Shown: in pieces, positions 34,912-46,095 of the stretch
Position numbering within the stretch: position 1 is the stretch's first letter
Layout: each line of letters opens with the position of its first letter
Source of the DNA: Melampsora larici-populina 98AG31
Taxonomy: Eukaryota; Basidiomycota; Pucciniomycetes; Pucciniales; Melampsoraceae
Direction of reading: 5' to 3'
Length of the DNA: 64,000 nt
Assembly (NCBI RefSeq): GCF_000204055.1
Contig: NW_006768770.1
Coordinates: forward strand, 1,627,589-1,691,588
The notes under the pieces: model-generated
The model's input: the letters and a program-made list of their open reading frames with translations, nothing else
Database searches by the model: none
Told to the model about the DNA's origin: nothing
Translations under genes and position numbers: made by a program

Positions 34912-35221
34912 TACTCAAACGACCCGGTAGAGAACTCCAATCAGAAGTACTCTACAGGTTTACATTTCCTCGAAAAGAGAGTTCTCGACGAACGCTCCAC
35001 GAGTGAAAACATAAGCCAGGGGTAGAGTTTCCACCTTACGAGGTGAACTCTCCACCATGTCATTGAGTACAAATTCCAGCTTTCAAGGAAGTAAAAGAAC
35101 TCTCCTTGAAACCTACCGCCCACATTAGATCCTTCCCTCACTTAGTACAAAAAAAAAAAAACTAAGCAAGGGGAGGATCAGGTCTATTTGATTAAATAGA
35201 GTGTTTTCAATTAAGAATGGA
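34912..35221 (+). repeat. YR element 2, right terminal repeat B2
   Basis: Direct copy of B1, ending in AATTAAGAATGGA at 35221, after which flanking DNA begins (TACAAGCATG). Confidence 0.9.
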
Positions 35222-37952
35222 TACAAGCATGCAAGATCAAGTAAAGATGTACAACAACCTTGGTTTTGAGAGGTGTGGGTGATGATTATTCTCACCCAAA
35301 CCTTGTGAGGCTTGACAAGAAGAACCTGTTCTGATAGTCAATCAGACTGTGCAAGATGTTTCAAAGTCCAAATTAACTACTATATGAGACGTAAAACACA
35401 AAAAAAAGGTGGGATACAAGCCACATATTGTACACTTGTAATAAAAAAAAATGGGAAATTGTGCCTGGTCTCTAATTAATGAGTGCTTTGAATCCAAATC
35501 ATCTGTATTCACCTTATGATAGGGACTTTTCATCTGGCATCTGATCTATATTGCTGAATTTAAAAAACAGAAATGATTTTATCGACTTTTTCCATATTTT
35601 TTGTGTTTGGAACAGAACAATGGAAATATTGTTTTGAAGTTTTCTGGAGGTGATTGGGTCATTCATTTTAGCTCCAATAGATTGATGTAAATCTTGATAG
35701 TCTGTGTAGTTGTAAGAATGAATCAATGAAAGTGATTTAACCAGGTGAATTTTTAACTTTGATAGGTCAAACTCAGTTCTTCAATTGTGATTTAGCTACA
35801 TTGATGTCTGTTGATTGAATTGATTTCTTTAATTTTTCAGGGACCTTGATGTCAGATGATTAACACAAATCCAGTGCCTCTGCCTCAGTGGGCCTGGGGG
35901 CCATATTTTCATGTATAAGCTCCATAACCATCTGGGCAATACCTTGTCCTCAAGCTCCAGATCTATTTAAGGCTTGCATCACAAGACCTTATGAGGCGGA
36001 TTCTCTGCTCTCAGACTCAGTTGGGGACCCCTCCTTTTCATAATTTGTGGGAGAAGTTGAGCAGAGCTTGTTTTGATCACCTAGCAAATACCTCAAAGCC
36101 AACAGGCCGGCTGATGCTTGATCTCCAATAACTGGCTTGAGTCCTCATACCATTGACATATACATAGCATTCTCACTGTCTCAAGCATACATAAACTTGA
36201 GTTAAAATAAATTGTATTGCCACAAGATCCTGCAAGTACCCTTTGGACTATCTGTATCATTGTTTTGCTTACCACCCCTTGCCTCTTAGCCATTTCAAAT
36301 GCCTCAATACTGTCCTCTGGGACTGCAAACTCAATGTTGTCAGATAGATCACCAGGTTTCTCTCCCCAGTGATGTTTCTCAACTTATCAGCCAATTTGAA
36401 CCACTTTTCAATCAAGTTGAGCAACATATCAAGATGCTAAAATAAAGAACAAACCATTTTTTGTATGTAGTGTAAATACTTAAAAAAGACACTTCTTTTT
36501 TTTTGACTTGATCTGTTTCCATACCTCTTATTTGCAAGAAATGCTGTCACATTCACCATGTCCGTGTGGTGTTTGCTTGTTGACAAGCCCACACAAGTTG
36601 CCTTTGTGCCTCAAAGGCAGTCTGTGTGCGCTTTTTGTCAGGCAACTGCCACAAGGACACGGTGTTTCTTGTAATTCACTATCTATCTGATTTCTGGTGT
36701 ACCACTTCAGGTATCAAAGTTCTTGTATACATTGTACCATTCAGTAATAATCACCTTGCCTGACTTGCAATTGATCTCTTTGAGGTGTAAGTCAACATCT
36801 TGAACAAGGTGTTGATGTCTGTCTCTTTGTTCTTCACTTGTCATTATTTTTAGTTTCACTTTCAGTTTTCACAACCATAAAAAGGTTGATATGGATAAAT
36901 AAAATTTGATTCTTGGGAAGCTTTTTTTCCCTTCAAGGCTATCCTTGTTGCTTCTTAGGGGGGTGAGGATCAGTCATGAGGTGCATAGGCTGGTTGGTTG
37001 GTTGTGAAACAATGAGAGAAGATGCAACTGGATTGATTTTGGCATGGCACACCCTGGCACATCACTACGGAAAGGGTTGGGACTGGAAAAGGTGTCAAGG
37101 ATAAAGCTGTGTGAGTTCTGGCCCTGTTTGCTCCAATAGCCATCAAAGGTGTAAGTACCAAGTTGGCTGGAGTTGGTGCAGACATGATTTGGATGTATTG
37201 TGAGGAGGAGATATTTGGATCCATAGAACTATTTTTTACATGGGTGATCAGATCTATTCAATCTCTACCCAATTTAAAAAACCTGTGCAAGAAATATCAC
37301 AGTCCAAATGGCTTCAATTTGGGACAGGTTTTTTGATGCGAGTTTAAAATTTGAGTTATGAATGTTTATGTACCCTTACTACTTCAAAACAAAACCAAAA
37401 AGCCTTCCAACCATCAACTCACCATACTTGACTCTAATGATCAATTTGATTCTTCTTCTTTTAATCATCATTCATTCTCTAAATAAATTCATTAAAACAA
37501 CACAAAATGAGAATACATACAACCATACATACTTGGACAAAAAAACCAAATCACTCAAACCAAAATGAAATCCATTCACACAACTTGAACTACCATTAAA
37601 AATGCCCATTAGAACCTTCAACCAAAAAAAAATAAGAAATAAAAAAGAAGTCTATAAATAGATCATCAAATATGTACAACACCAAACAAAAACAGTGATA
37701 AGATTGATATATATAGATAGATAGATAGATAGATGTATAAAAAATAAAAAGAGATATAGAGTGAGAAAAAAATTAAAGCTTAAGAATGCAGTTGGTAAGA
37801 ATCAACTTAAAAGAAATTGTATCAATCACACACTTTGGAATGGGTGGTAATCGAACTTCAAACAAAGGAAACAAAGAATTCTTCACATCAACACAAAGAT
37901 GATCAAAAGTTAAATTGCAATTAATTAATTGATTGATTGATGAAAAAGATTT
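35222..37952. other. Repeat remnants between YR element 2 and the J-protein gene
   Basis: No intact gene. The minus strand from about 37224 to 35860 has short coding-like pieces: an ORF at 37224-36970 (PTPANLVLTPLMAIGANRAR), a cysteine/histidine segment at 36690-36530 (CPCGSCLTKSAHRLPLRHKG), and LIEKWFKLADKLRNITGE followed by FEMAKRQGVVSKTMIQIVQR near 36430-36230. Frames change and stops intervene, so it looks like a decayed transposon ORF of unknown class. A (TAGA)n microsatellite lies at 37713-37735. The last 200 bp are AT-rich 3' flank of the J-protein gene. Confidence 0.5.
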
Positions 37953-39841
37953 CTAAACCCGACCATTAGTAGATTTAGATCTTCTTAATGAATGAGGTTC
38001 AGATCTTTTCTCTTTCTCCTTTTGTTTCTCTTTAGATTTCAATTTAACTTTTTCTTCTTCATTGATATTAGTGGTGGTGTTTGAAGTAGTAGGATCGAAA
38101 TTTTCATGTCTAAAAGATTGATCAGATTGGTTTGATTGATTTGATTCGTTTCGTTTCAAAGGAGTCGGTCTAGAATACTTAGGAATCGAATCAGAAGCTG
38201 AACGTTCATTAAACTTTGATTTATATTCTTCTGTTGAATTGGCTTCTTCTTCATAAGAAGCACCAGAAGAAGCACCCCCAGAACCCCACATCGTAGCTCT
38301 TTCACCACACTCTAGTACAGCTACTGTAGCTTCTAACAAACCTGCTACACCTCTAGGTAAGATCCCTGAATTCCGATTGGCTTGAACTCTTCTTTTCCTT
38401 GGTTGATCTTCATTCTGTTCATCCTTCAACCCTTCTTCTTCTCCTCCTTCTTCCGAATCTTTTTCTCTCATCACTTGATCAATCCTCATCGGTATACTCA
38501 AAGTTACTCTTGCTAATGCTAAACTTAATCTAACTCTTCCTAAGACATTTAAATAACTTAAACTACGTAAACTCGATTGGATCTCATATAATTTGATTAA
38601 TTCAAATCGAATCACTTTCATATATTTTTGTCCGGTTAATAAGATCGTTCGTAGTTTTTTAAAACTCGTTTCTAGGTTATTGATAGCTTCTTCTCCTAAA
38701 TTCAAACCCGGATTTCCTTCATTCAATGCATCTTAATATGATCAATCAAACCCCAAAAAGACAAAATCAGATTAGGTTTATTCTCTCGAGCGAGATTTTG
38801 AGAGATTAATGAATATAAGGAGAGGAAAACGTACTGATTAAAACTCTAATCATTTCAAAATCACCATCCATAAATTCACAAAAAGTAGAATGTAAAACAC
38901 TATTTAAAGTTTCATCACCACTACTAGTTTGATTTGGATTAGATCCATTCGCATTCCCTCTATAAGCTTTATACCTTTCAGATCTAAAGAAAAGAAAATA
39001 GTTCAAAGCATCAGAAATTCTAGAAACTGGATCGAAAGATGAGATAAGAAATGAACAAACGATTGATTAAAAGAAGTATGACCATTCAAATCATATAATC
39101 TTCTACTAGAAGGTTTAGACAACGTTTCATAAGCAAAACTTAATTTTTGAAATGCAGAAGTACAAGGCTTATAAAGCGGTAATTTACTACCAAAATCGAA
39201 TCCGATCAGTTCAACTCTCCCAAAAAAGATAAAAGAAGGTAAAGAAGAGAAATGACTTACTCAGGATGACATAATCTAGATCTGGTGATGTATGCTTTAC
39301 GGATATCTTCAAATTTGATTTGATAACGATTATAGAAATTGTATTGATGAAAGCCTAGTACGAAATAAAGGTCTTCATCATGATTGATTTGATCTACTAA
39401 ATCGTATCCAGGTCCTCTTTCACCATTCGATCTGAATCTAGAAAACGAAGGATGATGATGATGATGATGTGAAGTCGAAGTACTTCGATTTGAAGTAGAT
39501 GTAGAAGATGAAGTAGGTTTACGTTGAGATGATTGACTGGTTGATCTTCGATAATGATCTTCTGGATTTAGACTTGAGTTTGGGTTAGGAGTGGAATGAG
39601 TTTTATGATGAAATGATGATCTGGATTGTTTTTTCGTTTTGGATTTCTTTAGTCCTGATGAAGATAAATGAGAAGTAGATGAAGTGGATGAGTTTGGTAG
39701 AGGTGTTGGACCGTAAACTAAACTAGAAGCTGTTTTTAAAGATAAGATTAAGATGAATGATAGGTTATTTGAAAGTGATGGATTGATCGATCGATTGATT
39801 GACTTACCTGTGTTTAACACATATGAAGCTACTCCAAACAT
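37953..39841 (-). CDS. J-domain (Hsp40) protein, type C
   Basis: Five exons, 39841-39808, 39729-39261, 39186-39083, 39026-38835 and 38731-37953, keep phase and give 525 aa. The J domain starts at about residue 138 with DLYFVLGFHQ...KFEDIRKAYITRSRLCHP; the third intron side completes the essential HPD as CCT GA|T (HPDKLPLYKP), then FQKLSFAYETLSKPSSRRLYDLN. It is followed by SRISDALNYF and a long mostly helical part ending in a disordered Lys/Glu/Ser-rich tail. A Ser/His-rich linker with six histidines precedes the J domain. J proteins stimulate Hsp70 ATPase; the client and compartment here are unknown. There is no zinc-finger or G/F type I domain, hence type C. Confidence 0.82.
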
Positions 39842-41673
39842 CTTTTCAGATTTTCAAAATAAGTTGAAGTTGAAGAGTTGAATAAAGAGAAAAGGTGTGT
39901 TTGATTTGTAAATTTTTTAAAATTCTTCAAGTTGAGAATGTTTTGGTTTTTGAAGGGTGTTGTTTTGGGATAAGGTAAAGAAACCAACCGGAAAAGAGTA
40001 GAATTTAATGATCATTTATTTCAACAGATCTGTAGAGTTTCAAAGTTTAAATTTAACCTAAAATTGTATTCAATTTGATTCATTTGATCGAATCTCTCTC
40101 ACCACAGCACTTCAGAGCGGTTATCTGAATTCACTGATTTCGTCATACACCAAAAAAAACCATAACTCTTGTAAAATCTAGATTCTACAACTTTCTATCC
40201 TTAGAGCATCGCCACCAGCGACCCTGGACTGTCAATTCACGTAACGTGTATTTGACATGTCCAGGTCAGAATTCAGATTTCACGATCCACCAGTGAAATA
40301 AACTCCCACCGTAGGGCAGCTGTCCGAGTTTTTTCGACATCAGCACCAGGTCTCTCGGTCTTGACCCTCAGGTTCTTCGGGGGCGTCTCAAAAGCTTGTG
40401 TTACACGATTTGAGCAACCGTGTAACTAATTTTGCCCCATTCGATACATTGTTTTCTATTAAAATAACTTTATCATTGTTGTGGCAGTGGTAATACGATA
40501 AATACCTTCCACAATGATATGTCAATTATTCATCTTGAAGCCAAATGTGAGCATTGACTGGGAGGAAAAACAGTAGAGGCATTGAGAGGGTAAGTTTGAG
40601 TTTGTTGTCCAAAGGTTATAAAGCCACACAAACATTATTCACTGCATCCGCTTGCTCACATCTTATTTCCACCTCTCGCCTAGAAAAGGTCAAGAACATC
40701 ATTAAGTTTGCACGCATCTATTCCCTCGCTCCATCTCGTTCGGAATGAATCATATGTATAATGATGATAGGCCACCATCAGGTCAACGTACGTGCTGCTA
40801 TGTTTAACATGGCGTGCGTAAGAACGCGGAGGAAGGGTTACGGTCTGGTCCAGGGTGTCCGGTGGCCGTTGCCCTTCCTGAAGGGAAAATACAACGTGTC
40901 ACACGTCGGAAATACTGCCCTGTATGACTGGTTGCGGTTCAGGACTGGTGGGGATGCTCTTACCTTTTGGTGGGTTTTGGTGATGCGGTCAACCAAGTTT
41001 GGTTTCTCATACCTCTCAGACCTTCATGTTTGAGAACATGTCTTTGGGAGTCTGAAGCTTGAAAAATAAGACTTGGGGCCCGCTCGGCAAACTTTATATG
41101 TATAACTCTATAACGTGTTATAGACCACCAGAGCTGAAAGTCTTTGTTGAAAATCTTTTATGACTAAACTCAACAAAGTCCCACGCTGCGTTCCCACGCT
41201 GCGAGACGCAGCGTGGGACTTTGTTGAGTTTATTTTATGACTATGATTTATGTAGCATACAATAAATAGTAGAATTTATTTATTGAAGTCTGATTGATTA
41301 AGTCTGTTGTGAATGGGTTTGGTAGACCACTCAAAGAAAGAAGTGATAGAAAAACAATGTGAAAAACTCAATCTTGACACGGTCTTAATTACCCCTGAAG
41401 GGCTTGAAATTTGAAAGGAATTATTCAAGTCTGTGGAAAACCTGAAAAAACCTTTCAGTAAAAATAAGAGAAGCTTCATAAGACAGGACCATAGCTTGAA
41501 TCCTGAATTTTGTCTTATGGGTTCGTGGCCTCGATTCGGGTCGGATAATATGGTTTCTATGTAATCACTATGATGTCATCGAAATTGGAAAAACAAGTTG
41601 ATGAAAATTGATTCCCAGATTAAAAGTAATTAAACATCTTTTCTAGAATTCTTATAATCCATCATCATTCATC
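39842..41673. other. Intergenic region between J-protein and GST-like genes
   Basis: The first 350 bp form the J-protein promoter region. From about 40200 (AGAGCATCGCCACCAGCGAC) composition becomes GC-richer, suggesting a repeat insertion up to about 41230, where a perfect hairpin lies. Open stretches at 40554-41033 (+) show no known domain. The last 400 bp lead into the GST-like gene. Confidence 0.45.
41166..41231. repeat. Perfect 25-bp hairpin with 16-nt loop
   Basis: 41166-41190 and 41207-41231 are exact reverse complements (AAACTCAACAAAGTCCCACG...). The loop itself carries CCCACGCTGCG, a direct copy of the arm tip. Such symmetry points to a terminal structure of a mobile element or a stable RNA stem. 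Confidence 0.8.
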
Positions 41674-43258
41674 ATGGAAAGACCATCCATTGACTTAGAC
41701 TCAGAATCACCTAAGAAAAAATCAAGAATGTCAGAGACTACTACTGATCAGTTTCCAAAAGCTACACTTTATATTTTTAAAACTTCGATTTGGTCTTCGG
41801 TTCCTTTACTTGGTTTAATTGAAAAAGGTTATAATGAAAATGAATATAATCTTAAAGAAGTGGATTTATGTTGAGTTTCATTTTGAAGTCCAATTATGAT
41901 GGTTAAGGTGATGGGATTGGTTTACTGATGAGTTCTTTTTTGGTTTTCATTCGTTTGTGTAGTCAAAGGAGAGAATTTTTGGTCAGTTGATTCTTCTGAT
42001 CTGTGTCAATCTCACAAGTTTGCAAAAGTCTTGATGACTGATTCGATACCTTTCATATGTGTTTTGTTTGTTTCCTTCAGTCCAGAGTTTCTTAGATTGA
42101 ATCCAAAGGGAACAGTTCCATTACTTGTTGTACCAGTGTAAGTTTGAAATTCATTTCAAGATGTTCCTGTTTACCTTTCAAATGAATCAAAGAGAAACCT
42201 TGAAGAATCTCAATCCTGACGACTGTTTTTTCAAAAAAATCATAGGATCAATCCAGAACCAGATCATCCACAAAGGTTTAAATCCATCACTGATTCAGAA
42301 AGGATTTTAGACTTTTTAGATTTATCAAGAAAACCACAAAACACACATCATTCGAATGAAAACCCAGCACCGACCTTAACACCTGCGATCATCAGTACTA
42401 AATTTGATGCAGATCGGTTGATTAATTTGATTCAAGATGGATCAGTTGATTTGAATTTTTTAAAATTAGGTTCTTTAATTCAATTCACTCATGTGGATTT
42501 TGGAAATGATGAAACTGTTAAGATGAAAGAGTTTTTTGAGAATAGGATTAGAGCTCTTGAAACTTTTATGGAAATTAATCCTACTGCTACTAATTCTATG
42601 AAAGCTTTTTGGAAAGGTTGGTTTCTTTCAGAGAAAATCTTTTTTTTCGATTTTAACTAATGAGATGTGGTTTTTTTCGATTCTCTTTGTTTTCAACACA
42701 CAGACCGATTGAAAGCTGATCAAATCACGTTGAGTATCCTCGCTTCAAATGCTACTGAAGAAGCTGAACAAGATTTTCTTAATCGGGCTCGGAAGATCTG
42801 GAGGAACTGTGTGGTGATGTTAACGAGAATTGCTCAATCTATCTCGAGCAATAAGGGTCAGTTACACTTTCCATTTGTCATTTCTTTGTATATTCCTAAT
42901 AACATGTTTATCCGAGTATCAATCCTTATTGTATTCTGTTCGGGATTTCTCAAAACCACATCGGTGAACAGGCGATTATATTTTAGGAGAACAAATCTCC
43001 TTGGTTGATTTACATGCAGGAGCATGGATCGTCCGGCTTTTCTATATACTTGGTTTTACGGGAAAACCATCATTATCATTTAAATCAGATTCAGGAACTG
43101 AAGTTTATCAAAGACTTGTTAAGATGCTTCAAGCGGTTAATAGTTCTGAAATTGATGAAGAAGAGGTGAGGGATGTTTGTGATGGGATTATCAAGTATTG
43201 GAACACCTTGAGTGTTCGTGAAAGTTTTAAAAAGGTTTATGTTCAAGGGTTTCATTAA
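41674..43258 (+). CDS. Glutathione S-transferase-like protein
   Basis: Six exons: 41674-41869, 41963-41981 (a 19-nt microexon), 42081-42137, 42246-42616, 42704-42856 and 42972-43258. They keep phase and give 360 aa. Residues 30-85 resemble the thioredoxin-fold GST N-domain: TLYIFKTSIWSSVPLLGLIE, then FKGENF, PEFLRLNPKGTVPLLVVP with the cis-Pro V-P. The rest is a helical C-domain with KGDYILGEQISLVDLHAGAW, the usual N-capping box region (DxxL..D) of GSTs. It probably binds glutathione; substrate and class are unknown. It is longer than typical GSTs (about 220 aa) owing to a 100-residue stretch between the two domains. The first 28 residues are Ser/Lys-rich. Confidence 0.75.
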
Positions 43259-46095
43259 ATGGACACTTCTATAAATCTTCACATTTGTTGAAGTGGTATT
43301 TTTTGATCAAAGTGTTTGTTTGTAACAAAATTCAAAGAACTCTTTCCATCATGTAGCTTTTTTAAATTTTGATAATATTATTTCGAGTGTATAAGTTCAC
43401 ATTAAAGTTTATCCAAGATCAACTGAAATTATCTAGCTACGAGAGCATCTATAGGTGGTTGTAGGTGACTTACAGAGATACCAGAAGATGTAAGCTGTCA
43501 CCCTGAGTCTATAAAAGTGGTCTTTAAAAGACTTGGTCTGAATTGAACTTACAGGTTTTAGAAAAAAAAATGCGGCATGGCCACAATAAAGATACCACCT
43601 ACAATCAAGTAAATTCGCGCCAAAAGAGGTTAGTTTTGATGAGGTCAAGTTCTTCATAAAAATTAACAAAGGGTACCTCATGCTGAATGATGATCACTAT
43701 TGAAAGGTCTTCTACAGATGGGTACGGCTGTAGTATACTCATATCTTAGGGTGGTCTAGATTCTGCTAAAGTCATTGAAACCTGCTTCTCAGTCAAATCA
43801 GTGTGCTTATATCAATTCAAGAAGGATGAATTTCCAACACTCCTCAAGAGGCTGATATACTTGTATTGAGTTCCTGTTCTACGATTGGGCCGTTGAGATG
43901 ATCAAGATCAGCACCTTACCTCATTGGAAAACCCACATTTTGGCAAGTCATGTGCTTTTGTATGATTGCTTTGTGTGCAGTCGTGTAAAACTCTGAAGAG
44001 TCTTGGAAATATTTTACACTCTCCTTCTGCATAATCAGAATATTTGTACGAAAAAAATTACCAATCACGGTGTTAGACTTGGCTCCTGTAATGGTTCAGA
44101 AGCATCTGAATACACCAAAAGAATAGGAAAACCCTCCTGATTGTCAGATTCATATCCCATAAAAGCGCCCCAAGAACCTTGGAGGGTCTAGATTGTGTGA
44201 GGTGGTACAATTGACATCTGAAGCTCCTCCCTTCCAGAACCAAATTCATATCCAGCAGGATTTGTGTTTGAGTTACAACCCCCCCTCTTTAGGCTCTGGT
44301 TGCTGTGGGAGGTGTGGCTTGTGTTAAGCTAGGGTACCTTGTCGGAGTAGTTTTCACTTCTTGACAAACACACAATCTCCCTTGCCCCTTGAAGGGAGGC
44401 AGTGTGTGCTCCTTGACACACAGGACACAGACACAGGGGTTGTGCATTAAAGTGCCTTCAAAAAACTGCACCTGGTCTATTGTACAGGATTCAAAGTTTG
44501 CAAGCATAGGTTACAACAGAACCTTTCCAAGTAAGTTGGTGAAGGAAAGAAAGCTAGCCAAGCTTTACTATCACTTCATGAAGGACTACAGATCTGTCTC
44601 CACATCCATCAAATTAGCTTACAAAGAACTTGAGCTCATCCAAACCAGCCTAACCACATAGATAACCTCAATGGAAAACACCACCAAAGAAATCCAGACT
44701 GTCTGAAATTATCAATTCACAAATTCTGCAATTCTACCCAATTGTCAAGCAACCCAAGTTGAGCAATACGGACAATATGTCTTTACATAGGTAAACTAAT
44801 ATTCTAATCAAACATATGTTTCTTCAAAAAATTTGTATCTTTTGCACCTCCAGACTGCACAGGTGTGCCTCAGGCTTTGCAAAATTTGTGTCTAACAGCG
44901 CCACATGAGTCTCTGTTATTATGTTGTATAAAATCTGACACAAAAAGGGATCAATGTATTGGATCAACTTTGGACATCTAGTGGTTCTGAGTGATGGTTG
45001 ACTTGGAATGTACCACTTTACTAATGTAAGATTTGGGACCAACTTCCTCAAGAACATCTCCAACCCCCTCTTCTTTTCCTTCCTTACAATCACTCAATAC
45101 CCAATATACCCCTTAATTTACTGATGTACTCAAATTGTGATATCACAAGACAAATTCAATATCTCACCAAATCCATCCAAATCCTCCTTTTATGTCCTGT
45201 TCTGCTGCCATTCTTTCAATCTTCAAAATGAATAAAAATTTGAAAAATATATGATGATATATTGAACTGAACCAAAACATAACAAAAAAACCACAAAAAA
45301 CCCCACAAAAAAAACCAAAGCAAAACAAGAAACTCAAATCAAACACAATGAAAAAAGAAGTCCACAACGAAGAAAACAAAACGAAAAGGATATTTCTCTC
45401 TCTCTCTCTCTCTCCTTCTCTTCATTCTCTCCTCCACACAAAAAAAGTACCAAAAAATGATATATATATATATATATGTAAATGTAGAAATGTTTATATA
45501 ATACTCTTGAACTAGTAAACTAACAATATGAAATTTTTTATGATTTTTTTCTCTCTTTAATTAAACACAAAAAAAAAGACATGTAATGAAATAATAACGA
45601 TCGATGAACTCAATGAAAAGAAGAAAGAGGAAGAAGAAGATTAAATATGAAAAGACAAAAAGTGGTTTGAAAAAAAAGGAGTTGCATACATTTCTTTTTT
45701 TTTGTAGATTTCTCAACTTCGCCTCTCCTTTTCATTCATCATCACACATGGAGTAGACGACCAGGAAAACCCACTCACTACTTGAAAAAGTCGTGATCAA
45801 GCAAAGAAAGACCAAAAGAATTGCAATTCCTTCTTCTTTCATAGAGAAGGGAGAGTAAATGTGAGAGAGAGGGAGAGAGAGAGAGAAAGAGAAAAAGGTG
45901 AAGTGAGGAAGGAAAGATGAGGAAAGAGTATGTATGACTGCATCTGAATGAATCTCAGGATAGAAAATAAATCTTAAATGATGAGGAAGTGGCTTGATTT
46001 CTGAGATCGAATCTTCCACTAGAAGACAAGCTGAGCAAGACAGTCACAGGAAAACCGATCAAACAAACAACGAAACAAACTCATTGATGACTTCT
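43259..46095. other. Gene-poor stretch with repeat remnants and microsatellites
   Basis: No complete gene. At about 44380-44660 (+) a short coding-like piece (PLKGGSVCSLTHRTQTQGLC, then KLYYHFMKDYRSVSTSIKLA) resembles the cysteine segment seen at 36690-36530 on the other strand, so both may derive from one repeat family. Further right there are (TC)n at 45390-45420, (AT)n at 45462-45477 and a GA-rich tract at 45870-45895. The last part is the 3' flank of the phosphatase gene. Confidence 0.4.

Larger units (their letters stand above)
26910..35221 (+). mobile_element. Ngaro-like tyrosine-recombinase retrotransposon 2
   Basis: Split direct repeats in the order A1 (26910-27257), coding part, B1 (34209-34514), A2 (34515-34862), a 49-bp spacer, B2 (34912-35221). 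The plus-strand coding part has gag-like ORFs, RT (motif A DWLKAYRQI, motif C WVDD), RNase H and a complete tyrosine recombinase. It belongs to the same order as element 1 but its repeats and proteins are clearly different, so it is another family. A1/A2 and B1/B2 are each about 97 percent identical, so it is fairly young. It carries a foldback insertion in the gag region and a frameshift between RT and RNase H. Confidence 0.88.

Noticed and set aside
34238..35141. Two near-identical 66-aa minus-strand ORFs
   Set aside because: They are the same frame read through repeats B1 and B2 of YR element 2; duplication alone explains their similarity.
39209..39261. J domain with HPE instead of HPD
   Set aside because: Result of choosing an upstream acceptor; the acceptor at 39187 gives the canonical HPD.
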